DNA of 64,000 nucleotides, from assembly GCA_003586115.2 (NCBI GenBank), contig QVOM02000126.1, forward strand, positions 60,961,433 to 61,025,432, in the 5' to 3' direction. Below the pieces are notes generated by a model. The model ran no database searches, was not told the DNA's origin, and worked only from the letters and a program-made list of their open reading frames with translations. This DNA is from Salvator merianae. Lineage: Eukaryota; Chordata; Lepidosauria; Squamata; Teiidae. Both the position numbers and the translations under genes were made by a program. This document shows positions 33,546-46,410 of the stretch, in pieces; position 1 is the stretch's first letter; each line of letters starts with the position of its first letter.

Positions 33546-35129
33546 AGTCTCGTTTGAATAAATAAATTTGCTATGATGAACACATGTTCAGAATTACACA
33601 ATTTAAGATCTTTTTTCAGTGTTTCTCTCTGTTCAGTTGCCTTGATGCCTTTGACCTTACAGTACCTTTTTATATACATCTGCTTATACACATCTCCATG
33701 GCAGCCTGGCCAGAAATTGCCAAACTAATAATCCTAGCCATAGAAAAAGCCTTAAGAAAGCCAAATGTGACTAATTAGTTGGCTGATTTTGGCAACCCTG
33801 TCATGGTAGCCTTAGGTTTTATGGGGTTTTGATAAAACAATATGAACATTTTTAGGAACTAAGAAAGTGTGGTGTTGGGGATAATCCCCAGTTCCTAAAA
33901 GGCTGTGAAAGAGTCCCAGGGTATATACTGAAAAGGGGAAATAAGAATAAGGTACCTCAAGCAGGTATCAACAAGTGCTTCACCTTTGTTTTAAGCTAGT
34001 TGCTTCCACTTCTGTGCTTCCTTAAATGTTGCTTTTGAATACACAGTTTTTACCCATGCCAGGGTTCTTTCCCAAGGGCTCAGTGTTCCTGGAACACCTT
34101 TTATCAAAAGCGTCTTTGTGTCTGGAGTTATATAATTTGGCACATTTATATTTTTACAGAAGAAATGGTTTGCAACAGAAGAACAACCTGCAGATCTCAC
34201 TGAGATGCTTTTGCAGAGAACAGTGATGTATCTGTTCTTTACCAATGTCATAAAAATCTAAGCTTGAACCCATGGATATCTTAGCTAGTTCAGGAAGATC
34301 AGAGAATATTTCACTGATAATGGGAGTAATTCTAATTGCTGCATGCTTTTATTTATGAGTCCATAATTGCAGTTTGTCTATAGCAGGGAAAAATCAGACC
34401 GACTAGGTAAGACCCACATGGGCTGCAGAAGCAACTCTGAAGTTTTCAGGTGGGGCCATAATGCAAAAAGTCAGAAAGGCCTCAGAAATCAGAGTAGTTT
34501 TTATGCCAGGATCCACATGGCCACACTGAACTGTGCCAAAAGAGTACTGGGACCACCTATCACCGTGCACCAGGAATGCTATGATTGCACGTCACTGCAC
34601 CCATCTGGCACCCAGCCTGCTCCTAATGGCAGAATCTGCTCCTGGGACATGGACCTGGTTTGCTCCTGTGGCTGCTGGCTAGACAGCTAACAGGCACTGG
34701 AGCAACCTTTGCTTTTGCTGCTTGAATCCATAATACAATGTGATAAAAATGGCCAACATCTGGGGCCATTTCCAGCAATTAACATCATGGCCCCAGTTGG
34801 AAACTTCAAGGTTCTCTTTGTTTTGAAGTTGGCATAGGCCAGGACACATGGATCAATGGACAATCATCTTCCTCACTTCTGGCCTGAAGCAAATGCTCCA
34901 CCCAGAAGCAGACCACTTCCATGCCCTCCAATGGCCCATGCAAATCTTGCCTACCCCTCTGCAAAAGGGAGTGCTCCTGGGAGCAGATATAGCACTTGGG
35001 AAGCAGAGCAAATGCTGGATGGGTGCGATGGGTCACTGCATAGATGTTGCAGACCCAGCGCCAGGTCATTTGTGGTCACCGTAGCTATGGTATTCTTTTG
35101 GTATGATCCAATGTGACCACACAGATCTT
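33546..35129. other. intergenic, nothing recognised
   Basis: Several short frames (to 107 codons at 34367) lack family features. 34400-35100 is less AT-rich and may be an unclassified old repeat. Confidence 0.4.
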
Positions 35130-35266
35130 GCCACTGTTGGCCCATCTGACACAAACTTCTCCAACTGGTGATGGCTCTCCAAAAATCCAGTGTTACCAAG
35201 GTCTCAGAAGATGACAATGATTGAACTTGGGACCTTATGCATGCTAAATATGTGTTCTGCCACTGA
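35130..35266 (-). mobile_element. tRNA-derived SINE (Sauria type), 5' end cut by a DNA element
   Basis: The minus strand reads TCAGTGGCAGAAC (A box), then AAGGTCCCAAGTTCAATC (B box region), then CTTCTGAGACCTTGG and GAGAGCCATCACCAG, all typical of Sauria SINE. The 5' end stops where the GGCTG-type element at 35267 begins. Confidence 0.75.
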
Positions 35267-35482
35267 GGCTGCATTCATCTGTAGCAAAGGAAAAAAAAAA
35301 AAGGCTCAAAGGCACCTTAGAGAAGGTAGTGTGTGCAACTCTAATCCACCTTCTCTAGCCTCATGAACAGGTGGAGGGGCAGACTGGCATGTGAATGATC
35401 TTACCTGGGAACTATCTCTAAGCTGTCTTTAAGTTGCCTCAGAGAGGCTGTTCAGTTTTGTTTCCTGTGTGTGATCACAGCC
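35267..35482. mobile_element. type C element inserted at a SINE 5' end
   Basis: Left GGCTGCATTCATCTGTAGC, right GTGTGTGATCACAGCC, flanked by TGA on both sides (35264-35266 and 35483-35485). Interior CTAATCCACCTTCTCTAGC and AGACTGGCATGTGAATG match other type C copies. Confidence 0.75.
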
Positions 35483-35739
35483 TGAGTTTAAATATTTACT
35501 TCATTCCATCTTTCACTGGTAAATTGCCTCAAAGGCCACAGTCACAACCTACTTTTAATCAGAATTGATGCCATCCTCTGTCTTCAGGAAACAGACACCA
35601 AAGTGCATTTCTGTTTCCTCTTCTAACTTTCCCTTTCTGATGGAGACTATCCTACATTCAGATAAACCCAGCATTGAGTCTGTTTCAGTTGCAATAAACA
35701 GACCCAGGCAAAGGGTTGCCAGTCTCTTCCCAGCTCAGC

Positions 35740-36073
35740 AGTGGTGCACCCAGAAGCAAGAGGGAGTGATCCGAGCTGGCTATTACCGCTGCTCCTGATA
35801 CACAGCATTTACATCCTCTTCTGGGTTTGAATGCTGTGTGGCGCAGCTGCAGCTGCACAGTTGTGCTGCCTCCCCAGTTGGCATGGCAGCAGGCAGAAGT
35901 TTCCCTGGTTGCTGTTTTGGCACAGATTGTCAGCATTTGCCCTGTGAGTGCTGGAAGTCCATTTCTGGGATGTTCCAGCCCTTGCATTGCAGATAGATTT
36001 CATGTTGCAGGTCCTGTTCCACCATGGAATGTTCACTTGCAAACATTCCACAGTGGAAAGTACAGAAAATTTC
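35740..36073. mobile_element. type A element, copy 5 (left end missing)
   Basis: Interior landmarks: ACACAGCATTTACATCC, GCAGCTGCACAGTTGTG, CTGGAAGTCCATTTCTGGG, GTTCCACCATGGAATG. The right end is decayed (GTGGAAAGTACAGAAAATTT). Confidence 0.65.
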
Positions 36074-36474
36074 ATACTATCATGTTGAAGTGTGACTGCA
36101 GACGAAGTTGCTATACTGGCACCATTTGGAGCTGTGTTGATGTAAGAAGCACTTTTGTTGAAAGTTATTAAAGCCATCTTTGAAACAGAATCTGACAACT
36201 CTTAATTTAAGGGAACTTGCTTCATGAAGCAAGAAAACTTGGTAAATTGGAGTGCTGAAGGAACACATACACTGAATTTAGAAGGAATGTTGTAAAAGAA
36301 TGATACTGAATGCGAGAACTGTAGTGGCATGTGAGATACTACACATTTCATACAATTGCTTCAAATTTCAGAGATAATCTAGTTCAGATCTGTGTAGTGC
36401 AGGAACTGCAAAGGTCATAGGAATTGTGGCACTCCTGACATGTGACTGTTCAGTGTCTGTTTAGTCATTTGTAG

Positions 36475-36822
36475 TAGGGATATGCATGGACAAAATTTGC
36501 ATTTTCAATTTGCTTTTGAAGCAAATTTCTGTATTTTCCCTTCGTGAGTGAGTCACAGTGTCAAAAAAAAGGGGTTCTTTTGTGTTTATTTTCACTGTTT
36601 TTACAATGTTTTCTCCATTAGAAATTCACTTTGCATGGGTCAAAACACTGCAAAAACATGAATATTTGAACAAATATTCTGCTTTCATGAAGGAAAAGGC
36701 CAGTTTGTTTCGACTGAACTCTGAAAATGTGAAAAAGCAAATTTTTGATTTGGTTTGAATATCCGCGAATGTGCAATATTCAATTGAATGTTCGAATGTG
36801 AAACAAATTTTGCACATCTCTA
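36475..36822. mobile_element. hAT-like element H4
   Basis: Left TAGGGATATGCATGG, right TTGCACATCTCTA; flanks ATTTGTAG and ATTTCTAG agree at 7 of 8. The interior has TTTGCATTTTCAATTTGC and AAATTTTGCAC arms. Confidence 0.75.
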
Positions 36823-37359
36823 ATTTCTAGTTTTTAATGCATCTCTGATACAGTTGTTCTTTACATAATGTTGTGATTTGGCTTCTATAAGCTCCGGTGT
36901 AATGCAGAACATATTATGAAAGTAATTGCCATCTATGGAAAACATGGAATTGGGCGACCAGGGAGGCCCAGTCTGTAATAAGTCAGTGACACCACAGAGA
37001 CCAAATTATATTATTGAAAGTTTCCAAGCATGCATTATGTATGCATAAAGTCATATTTTCCTATATAAAAAGCTCAAGCAAGTTATAAAAAAAGGGGGGA
37101 GGGTTATAGAAAGGGCTGCATTTTATCAGCCAGGCTATACAAAACAATTTTCTACACAAGTTGACTGTATTTTATATCTGCTCTCCATAATCTGGTTTAA
37201 TATGAGTACTAATATCTGCTAAAGGTTGCATATCAAAATGGCTTCCTGGATTATAAATTACTGTGAATACAAATTACTGTGGGGCCCCATTATAACATGA
37301 GGACTCCATTGTGGCAAGTCATCACTTAAAGTGAAACACGTGTTAAGCCAGTAATAGAT

Positions 37360-37722
37360 TGGGGATGTGCAAATTTCAATTCGTATTTGAAAATTCGTAT
37401 GAAATTTCATTTTTGCAAATTTTCGCATTGAAACAAAAATGACTTTTTTCACACTTAGTTTTAGAACGAAAATGAAAAAGCCTATTCTTTTGTGAGAATG
37501 AAATTCGTTGAATTTTCGCATTTTGCACAATTTTCGCTATGTTTAAACAATGAAAATGGCATTTTTAATGGCATTTTCAATGGGAAAACATGGCAAAAAA
37601 TGCAAAAAACAAATGTGAAAAATGCATTTTTTGACAACAAAATTTGCTGATGAAGCGAAAATGCAAATTTTCATTTAAAAAAACAAATCTTTTTTTTTTT
37701 TTTTTTCGGTGCCACATCCCTT
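37360..37722. mobile_element. hAT-like element H5 with exact 8-bp duplication
   Basis: Left TGGGGATGTGCAAATTTC, right GTGCCACATCCCTT, flanked by TAATAGAT on both sides (37352-37359 and 37723-37730). The interior is rich in inverted AAATTTTCG-type words and ends with a T-run. Confidence 0.85.
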
Positions 37723-37766
37723 TAATAGATCTTTAATGTTAGGGAAATGTGTTAAAGTGAACCAAG

Positions 37767-38143
37767 GGGCCAGTTTGCACTTGCCAGTGTAGAATGGTAT
37801 AATTACACCATTCTATGCTGGAACACACCCTGAGGCCATCCACACTTTGAGGGCCTGAACAGCCTGGAACCAGGCTTCCAGCACTCACAGTGCAAATGCT
37901 GGCCCACCCACCATGACAGTGGTTGCGGAAATGTCCAGCTGCTGTTATGGCAACTGGGGATGCAGCACACAACTGCACGTTTGCACCATGCCATGGCCTG
38001 TAGTACTTGCATCTGGAAGCAGATGCAAATGCTGCTGACCAGGAGCAGTCCACAACTAGTAGTGTTCTGGGCCTTCATGAACTGCAGATGCACTTTGCTA
38101 ATGAGCATCCAGATGCTCACTTACACCAAACTGCAACAGGCCC
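37767..38143. mobile_element. type A element, copy 6
   Basis: Left GGGCCAGTTTGCACTTG, right AACTGCAACAGGCCC. The interior has AGAATGGTATAATTACACCA, CTTCCAGCACTCACAGTGC and GAGCATCCAGATGCTCAC. Orientation is opposite to copy 1. Confidence 0.8.
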
Positions 38144-38479
38144 AGGAACACCTAACACTGCTTAATACTAGAAAGTGTATACAACAGAGATTAAATACAA
38201 AAGTCCTTACAGCAATTATAAGTCTCTCTAGAAATATTTAGTATACAAAGACCAGCCATAATTTTCTATATGCAACTATAAATATACAGTCTTACAAATC
38301 AGCAATGAGAAGACAGAGTGCATGATTTGTATAAAACATATCTTCTTTACTGAATGTAGAATGGGTATAGTCACTATACTATACCAACTACTTTTGGAAA
38401 CAAATAGTAAGTTTTCAAATAGTATTAAACATGCTTAGGAAGTTGATGTACAAGAATCTTTTTTTTGGGATGAAAACTG

Positions 38480-39180
38480 ATAGTATGTTCTATATAATCA
38501 ACATAACTGGCAGTCTTCTGTTAAAATTAAAGAAAAAACATTGAAAGTGTTTTATAGGTGGTACTGGACACCATGCATACTTTCTCATAGTATTAGGAAT
38601 GTTTCATCTTCTTTCTGGAGTGGTGGGATCTTATTTTCATGTTTGGTGGTCCTGCCCTAAAATTAAGTAATTTTGGTAGAAAGTAGAGCTGGATTTAAAC
38701 AAGATATTGGAAATACTTGTTACTCTAAGTCTAACTTTGTGTTTGCTTAATATATTTCTTCAATATTTACCACATAAAACATTTGTAAAAAATGTACTTG
38801 GTGCAGAGTGGTTAGTGATAGCACAGTGATGGAAGGATTATAAAAAAATCTTTAATTCTTTGATATGATAAGATATGGGATTTTATTATCAATGAGTTTA
38901 TTAGAGAATTAGAAAAATGAGTAATTTAGAATTATCAGATCCTTTCAAAAATACTTGGTCCCCACTTTTGAATGCCTTATCAATTTTATATATCTCAAGT
39001 TGGCCTGACCACAGAGTAATTAAATGGTGGTTCAAAGCATATATCTCTGCATAAATTAGTTTTCAATACTTTAAGTTTTTTTTTAATATGTAACTATATT
39101 TACCCATTTATATTAGACACATGGATTTCTTATTTTATGTGTGTGTGTGTATATATGTTTTATGTTTATATGGTTTTTAA
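38480..39180 (+). pseudogene. L1 LINE ORF2 C-terminus and 3' tail
   Basis: A decayed frame reads KVFYRWYWTPCIL near 38545 and, after frameshifts, HVWWSCPKIK near 38638-38670, the conserved ending of vertebrate L1 ORF2 before the 3' UTR. About 500 bp of AT-rich sequence follows, where WPDHRVIKWWFKAYIS near 39002-39050 resembles the end of the same protein. Multiple stops; inactive. Confidence 0.7.
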
Positions 39181-39244
39181 TTATTTTATGTATTGTTTCT
39201 ATGAATTATCATTTTCAAATGCCATACTTCTTTGTATGGAATGA

Positions 39245-39290
39245 ATATATATATAGATAGATAGATAGATAGATAGAGATATATCAACAA
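39245..39290 (+). repeat. (TA)n(GATA)n microsatellite
   Basis: ATATATATA followed by about six GATA units, near the end of the L1 tail. Confidence 0.95.
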
Positions 39291-39344
39291 TAGAGTAAAT
39301 TGTGTTATGTTTAAATTACACAAATTGAATTTGCTTAAAACAGA

Positions 39345-39535
39345 GCCACTGTTGTTGGTATGACCAACTCTTGATTGACTGCATGGGTGCCTCCATGGGC
39401 CCCTCTAGGCAGTTTCCTTGGCAGAAAGACAGAAGTGGTTTATCATTGCCTACTTCTGGGGAGAGGCTGGGGATCAAACTGGTAACCCTCTGCTTTCCAG
39501 GTGGTTTGCTCTACCACTGAGCTAAAGACACTCCC
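39345..39535 (-). mobile_element. tRNA-derived SINE (Sauria type)
   Basis: On the minus strand the head reads TAGCTCAGTGGTAGAGC (A box, 39508-39524) and AGTTTGATCCC (B box, 39470-39480), then a body with AAGTAGGCAATGATAAACCA. This is the standard structure of squamate tRNA-derived SINEs. Not a tRNA gene, since the anticodon stem and 3' half are not tRNA-like. Confidence 0.85.
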
Positions 39536-39887
39536 AAAATGAATCAAGAGAAGTTCCAGTCCAGTAGATCATTAATCCAGATCGATTTTCAATGCATATT
39601 GCAATCCTGCTTTCTTTATTTTATACACCCACATCTTACAGATGCAGGCTGCATTACCCACATTGGTCATTAATCAACATGTTCCATAGTGCACAGCTAT
39701 AAGGAAACAAACAAAAATGTAATCTGTTTTTTTTCCTCTCCAGAAAAAAGATGAAAACAGCCAAAGCAAAGAAAGGAATAAGCTGCATGGACAAAAAGGT
39801 GCAACTTCCTCATCTACTCTCAACAGGTCCAATTGCTTCTCACCAGAAACAGTTACTAAATAATTTCAGGTTTGGATGAGTACCTAA

Positions 39888-40104
39888 GGGCGTCTTTGCA
39901 TTTGGTTGCTAGTGAGCATCTGCATACTCTGCAGAGGCACAAGCATTCAGGAGCATCAGACCAGCATCCACACTGTGAGTGCTGGAAGCCCTGTTTGAGG
40001 CTATTCCAGCCCTCACAGTGCAGATGATAGCTGCACTGCTGGGTTTGTTCCATTGTAAAACGGTATAATTGTTGCATTCTACGCTGGCCAGTGTGAACAT
40101 CCCC
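39888..40104. mobile_element. type A element, copy 7 (internally deleted)
   Basis: Left GGGCGTCTTTGCATTTG then GCTAGTGAGCATCTGCAT; right GGCCAGTGTGAACATCCCC. Only about 217 bp, with the central block missing and the two end regions joined. Confidence 0.7.
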
Positions 40105-40645
40105 ATGGTGGTATTTAATAAAGAAGTGAGAGTTAACCAAAAGGCAGTCCCATTGCTATAAGCCCCACCTAGGAGAAGATGGTGATTCAAGCAGTCAGCC
40201 ACGCTTTGTAATATTAAGAAACAGTTCTGTCTTAGGCTGCTCCCATATGCTGGGATAGGGATGCTTGCTCTCACCCATCCTGCCTCTCCGTGTTCCAGAA
40301 AAGGCCCCAGAAGTGGACTGTTGTCAGTGTGGCACCTGCACAAAGCAGGCATGCAGGTAGTTTCACTGCTGCCCTATATCCATATTGTGGTGGAGAGAGC
40401 AACCAAGGGTGATGAGCATCCACAGAGTTTTTCCTCACTATGAGCAAGACTGATCTGGAGGGTGCTTGTAGACCCTCCAGTGCCTTTCACAGAGCACTCT
40501 TTGATGGTAAGTGCCCTGGGCATTTGAATGCCATGCTCCTGGGTCTTCCTGAAGATGATCCCTTAGACTGCTTCTCCATAGTACAGCCAAAGTACCTTAG
40601 CCAATCCATCAGAGTAGCCAGACTCCAATACTATAATGGAGCCTA

Positions 40646-41071
40646 GTAACCTTTTCACACCTTCTACCTTGGAATGTTGGAATCCAAACATTCCAAGGTG
40701 GAACAGTCCCTGTGGTGCAGTGACCATCCACACTGTGAGGGCTGGCACATCCCAGAAATGGACTTCCAGCACTCACATTGTGAATACTGGCTGCCCTGCC
40801 ATGATACCAGCCAGGAAAACATCTGGCTGCTGCCATGGCAACTGAGGACCATGACTTGCAGTGTTTGCACCAAGATGTAGGTGCAAATGTTGTGTGCTGT
40901 GATTGGTCCAGCTGCTCCTGGTACAGCCGTAGAACACAATTTTGTGCTCCACAGCTACTAGCAATCAGGAGCAGCTGTAGCCACTCCCGATAGCTAGGAC
41001 CTCTGTGAAACACAGACGCACTTCTCCAGTGAGTGTACAGACACTCACTAGAAGGTTAGTGTGAACAGGGT
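40646..41071. mobile_element. type A element, copy 8
   Basis: Left ACCTTTTCACACCTTCTACC, right TAGTGTGAACAGGGTT. Interior GGAATGTTGG, CAGAAATGGACTTCCAGC and GAGCAGCTGTAGCCACTCC. Open frames on both strands match frames in other copies only because the DNA is homologous. Confidence 0.8.
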
Positions 41072-42837
41072 TCTGGTTAAGTTTTTTTGCTGCCTAATGG
41101 GGCTTTAGAATCACTGCAAGATATTTTCTCTTGATCTTTGTAGGGTATTATTCTTGGCTGAATTCAATAAAGCAATTGTTCTTTTACCAAATCCTGGAGA
41201 AAATTGATTTCCTGTGTGATAAATGGTAGACCTTCTTAGAACAGTTCATATTCAAACCTCTTTCCACAAAACTCCCAACCCGTGGAGGAGTTTAGGGGGC
41301 TGCTTTTGATACACTAGGGCAGAACAGCAGAAACCCTTCCTTAGCATGCTTATCCACAGTAGACAAAGCTATGGATTGGGATAGGATGCCAAAATGGTGC
41401 CCTATTCTGGTCCTGAGGTACAGCTGAAAAAAAAAAAAAATAGTCTGCAGACAGACTGCTGAGCTTATCCCAAACCTCAAAGGGCATGTGGAGAGTCCAG
41501 TTCATGCTTTGGGATACAAAGCCCAGATCTTATTTTGTTTCCAGCCTTCAAAGGTAAACACATATTCCTTACAGGGAAATCTTCAGTAGGTAAGATATTT
41601 GCCCATATTACTTGGTTTCAGGTTGCTTACACATGAAGTGATTCCCATTCCCTTCTCTCATTTGTTGCTCTAAATTAATCTTTCCATGTTGTGTAAGTTC
41701 TGGTTTATGTATAATATTGCAATCCTGTCAATACTTACCAAGAAATAACCAAATGGGATTTAAATTTTGAGTAGGTATCTATAGGGTAGTGCTATCAGTG
41801 TTCCTGCAAATTGTTTTAAAATAAGCTGAGTTCTAACAACGACAGTGGGAGAGAACAGGGCAAAAAATTGTTTGAGTTGTTCCCCAAGAGATTCCTTCTC
41901 CCGAACATATACACGTACTAACTGCTGAGTCTACACAAAATATTAGACAGCCTGCATTTTTGCTCTGAAAAAGAAAGTCCAGCTTTTGCCCTGGGTAAAT
42001 AGATTTTGTTTAATCTTTGACCTCAGCTTTCACTCAAAATCCATGTAAACTTCACATTCCCATTGGTACATGGAGACATATTTAAAGAACAGCATTATGA
42101 GCTACTGTGAGGTGAGAGGACTAAACTGTCAGCTTTTTAATGCACTTCTTTAAAGAGCTCAGGCTTTTTTTTTTTTTAAATTACCTTAGAAAGAAAACAG
42201 ATCTGTAACTCATCACAATAACATTTGAATAGAGCCCTTTGAGGCATTTTGGGTGGGAGAGGAAGATTTTGGTCTAAAGCGGCACGCCCTTCATTCTGGT
42301 TGCACATTTTCTTGGCAGGCATTCTATGGGGCAGAAAACTTGTTGTTACATCTTCCCTAATGGCAGGGAAAACCTGTTCATTTGGGTGTGTCCATAATAG
42401 TACTGGATATGCACCACTGATTCTGGGAAGCTAATGTTTAAAGCCATGTTGTCCTACTTTCATGACCCTTTCTGGAGTTTTGGTTTGGCTTAGCCATGAA
42501 CAATGAATGCTAATTAAGGAGGAAACCAGGCCACTTCAGAAAGGAGCTTATATGTATCTGTAGGCATGGAGGCAAGACCTATGTTAGGTTTTAGGTCTTG
42601 TGCAAGCAAAAGGAGGATCAGATGGTGGTGGCAGCATTGATCGTAAAACCAAATAGAGAGTGAAACATCCACATTATTTTAAAACCAGCCAGAAAAGTTC
42701 ACAAAATGAATTTCGAGCACTAAGAAAATGATCTGTGGGACTCGGCAAAGTTGTACTATTGTCTGCAATGGATGAAGGATAAATAATTCTATGGATATGA
42801 GAGAATAACCTGCATCTATAGATTAAGGGTCTTTCCC
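41072..42837. other. intergenic, nothing recognised
   Basis: Unique-looking AT-rich sequence with short A and T runs (41428-41440, 42167-42178). No gene or repeat identified. Confidence 0.45.
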
Positions 42838-43450
42838 CACGTAGTGCAAGAATGTCCCACTCCATCCATTGGAACACTGGGTCCTGTGCATTTGGTGTGG
42901 TGCAGCAAGAGGGCGTGGACTGCATGACTGTGGCTGCATAGTCATTTTCAGTTTCCAGATCACCCTGCAAAGTCTGAACCATTCCAACTATTTTCATTTT
43001 GTGCACTGCTGGAACAAAACAGGAATTTTCCAGTGTGCAAAATGCAAGGGCCTATTGCACTTTCCATTGTGGAATGTTCTCCAGGGAACATTCCACAATG
43101 GAATAGACTTCATAGCGCAGAGACTGTCCACACTGTGAGGTCTTGGGACAGAGCATCAGCAAGATATCAGCATTTGCAGTGTGAATGGTGGCATCCTGTT
43201 GCTGTTCTGTGTCATGACAGAGACTGGGAAGCTTCTGGCTACTGCCATGATGACCAGCAATGCCACATGATTGTGCAGGTGCAGACAGCTGTTCCTGATA
43301 CAGCTGTGGAGCATGATTTTGTGCTGCACAGCAGGTAGTGATTGGGAGCAGCTGTAGTCTGCTCCTGATCTCCAGGGTCTCCACAAAGTGCTGAGGTACT
43401 TGACTGGTGAGTGTCCCTGACACTCAGTAGTTGCAAGTGTGAAAAGGCCC
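42838..43450. mobile_element. type A element, copy 9 (613 bp)
   Basis: Left GGGTCTTTCCCCACGTAGTGC, right TTGCAAGTGTGAAAAGGCCC, flanks TAA/CAA. It contains an additional terminus-like block at about 43048-43100 (CACTTTCCATTGTGGAATG), so it may be two copies, one inserted in or fused to the other. Confidence 0.7.
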
Positions 43451-45491
43451 CAAATGACCCCAATCTACCTTGAACTTGACCAGCCTGGAATTGTCTGTTT
43501 AGACAATTCCAGTCCATTAAGTGCAAATCTGACCTAAGTCTGTGGTAGGGAGGGAGCTACCACTGAACAAGTCCTGTGTTTTAGGAGTGGGGCAGCAAGA
43601 AAACAGGGACCTTTTGCAAAGTTACCTAGCTACTACTTTTGGTGTTTATTATTGTTCTCTGTGAGTGTTTCTTGGACTCATCTTGCTTTGTTTGCTGTAA
43701 CCCATTCCCCACTAGGAACTATTGTATTCAGGGAAGAATGGGAATAGAAATACACCATTTCTCAGCTATGTGATTGAATTCATCATTTTCTCTCCTGCTG
43801 AATTTCAGACCTTTTATGGTGAGGTGTCACTTTTATGGACTTTCTTTTTGAATATCCCTAGCTTTTAAATGGCATGAAGTGTCATGAAGTCAATCATGTT
43901 TTGAAATGTTGAAATAGCAATCCAGGTTCAGAGTTCTTCTGAATATCTAAACCAAACAGAATACTGTGTGCTGAACGTATTCATTGCTGTACGGTACTTT
44001 AATCCATTTCTCTGAGCTAAGCAAATTATTAAAGTGCTTGTGTTATAGTTTTCTAATCCATTTTTTTGCAAACCAAGTAGAATATGTAAGTATTAAAAGT
44101 ATTAAAAGCCAATGCAAAAATAGGCATTAAAACTGTTTCCCATGTCACTGAAAGTTTGGAACAAAGACACCACCTTCAGCTGTTGTTAAGTGCTGCCAAG
44201 CTGATTTATAATCCTGCTGTCGATATGGGCAAATGCTCAAAACATCTTTAGTGAGATCTCCTAACTATTTAGATGTTTCTTTGATCCCAACCATTCACCT
44301 TGTCTACTCTGCTCTCCCACTTTCTGCTTCCCTCAACCTTGCTAATACCACATGCCCAAATTGTGTGAAATTTTTGAGACTGCTCAAGTGGATGGATGAG
44401 AAAATGCTTTGCCAAAACTCTTTAGCCTTTTAGTGTTAAGTGAATCCAATGCATGTGTCATGACATTGGCAGGGACCACAACCACGTGGGCAGTGCAGGG
44501 TATCTCCCAGCTGGCTCAGGAGCAAGGTGTCCAAACATCTGGATGCCCTGTGGAAACGTGTTCACATGCACCTGCCCCAACCAGTTCCTGGACTAACCTG
44601 ACTGCCCCAGGAGTGACCCTAACTGAAAATCTGGCTCAGTGACTCTTGAGGTGGATGCTGACCTCTAAGGCTCCTTCTCCCACTCCAGTTGGAGTGATGG
44701 AGGTGTAAGAGTCAACTCCCCAGTCCAGTTTTCTGTTGTGTTTTTTTTTGTGTCAGTCTGAAAATGGTGGAGTTCTGGAACCATATGTGTTCCAGCACAA
44801 AAGCAGCCCGGTTGGAAACTTTGCATCTGCATGATTTTCATTCCTCATCTGTGAGGTTTAAAGGGTGGTGAGCCATGCAGTCTTTGTTTGCTGTGCCTCT
44901 TTCCTCAGGGGTGTCTTGTATGCATTTCGCTGAGTTACCTTGTTGCTCAGTTGCATCCCATTCCCATGTGGATGCAGCCAGTGCCTCATCAAAATGAAAC
45001 ACCACATTAATCCAAAGAAAATACTATGCAGCCATCATTAATGAAAAGAGATATAAACTGGATCCATATGGCACTTTTATGGTGCTTTCAGTGCCATTTG
45101 GCTCTGCACAGAGCCAAAATAAGCACCATCATGGTACTCATATTTCAGAGCTGTTTGAAGAGTTCAAAGACCTTGACTCAGTGGAGGGAAGGAGAGGTAC
45201 CCTCACCCTCTTGTGTCATATTCACAGTTGATCCTTATATATGTGGGGGAGGAAGCCTCCCCTGTCCATCAAACTTGTGACTAGGGTTTCCCTTTCTGTG
45301 AGTTTGACAGTGGGGACATCAGGCAATGTGCTGACAGCATGCTGCTGCTTTAAGAAAAGCTCTTCTCTTCATTCAGAGGGGGAAGAGCATCACGCTCACA
45401 GTGCTCTTCCTATGTGGAAACTGCCATACTGTTGCAATACATTATACCACCAAAGGGAATTAGGCTAAACCATATTGTAGGAGGAATCAAA
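43451..45491. other. intergenic, possible conserved element and old repeat pieces
   Basis: 43860-44120 is AT-rich and unique-looking. 44175-44215 (CAGCTGTTGTTAAGTGCTGCCA) resembles part of a common squamate SINE/LINE but is too short to assign. 44450-45000 is unclassified. Confidence 0.35.
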
Positions 45492-45887
45492 GGGCCTTTC
45501 TGCCCTTACCTCTGTTCCAGATATTGGTTGTCTTCTGGCTGGTGCAGTCTAGGGAGGCCCTGCCCTCACTAGCCATCACTGGTATGCTCTTTCTGCATGA
45601 GATGGAGTGTTTTCTGGATCAGGAGGCTCAAAATGGCCTCCTGGTCTATTTTAGGTCCAGAATACTGCGAGACCTTGATAGCCTGCCTTGTTTAGCTGTC
45701 CAAATGCATCCCCCATGGGCTCTGAGGGCAAGAACGTTAGTTCCTGACTATTAGAGCTAGCTCCAAAACTTGCATGAACTTTGGGTCTGGTATGGGGGTT
45801 GGTCCAGGACAGATCAGGACCTGGACCTGCCTAAGTTGGATCCACAAATGCAGACCTGCACTGAAGGTGGTAAGTGCAGAAAGGCTG
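45492..45887. mobile_element. type E DNA element, copy 1
   Basis: Left GGGCCTTTCTGCCCTTACC, right GGTAAGTGCAGAAAGGCTG, flanked by AAA on each side. Interior CACTGGTATGCTCTTTCTGC, TTTCTGGATCAGGAGGC and AGTTCCTGACTATTAGAGC, related to the copy at 55352. Confidence 0.7.
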
Positions 45888-46129
45888 AAAGAGTTGAATG
45901 TATCTTCAAATCTCAAGGAAGCCTTTTTTTCTTTGTGTATGTCTAAGAAGGTTAGTAGCAAGGATTTAAGCATTTAACTCCAAGCATTCCTAAGTACAAT
46001 ACTGTAATACACTTAGCAAAATGGTGGTGGCATATTGTTGATCAAAACAATCCTCACCTAAGTTGTTTTCATAAGCTGCCACTGTAGGAACATCTTCCAT
46101 TGGTTTGATTTGAGAAGATAAGAGTATTT

Positions 46130-46410
46130 TTAGGCTGTGTCTCCACTCACTTGTCTGGGGTGTCTCTATGGGTCCAAGAGAACCCTTGCTGTTGCCCCCA
46201 TGTCTATTTTTGGTGGAGCAGTCATCTTGCAGCGACCATGTCAGCCCCTTTTCCATAGCAATCACAGCTGGTGTCTCCTCTTTTGAAAGATGGTTTCTCC
46301 CACACAGAGGAGACACCATTCCAAGCTGCCTCCTCACTCCATAATGGTGGCAAGGAGGGTGTCTTCCATGGTGCCTCTGAGTCACCTCCACCCAGAAATG
46401 GAGACATGGC
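46130..46410. repeat. unclassified repeat shared with 59400-59560
   Basis: The reverse complement contains ACCCTCCTTGCCACCATTAT, GAGACACCAGCTGTGATTGC and ATGGAAAAGGGGCTG, which parallel AACCCTCCTTGTCTCCATTT, CACCTCTGCCAGTGATC and TTGGAAAAGAAGCTGCTG at 59407-59540. Class unknown. Confidence 0.45.

Noticed and set aside
39508..39524. Perfect tRNA A box that could mark a tRNA gene
   Set aside because: The downstream B box is followed by SINE body, with no acceptor stem or anticodon arm pairing.
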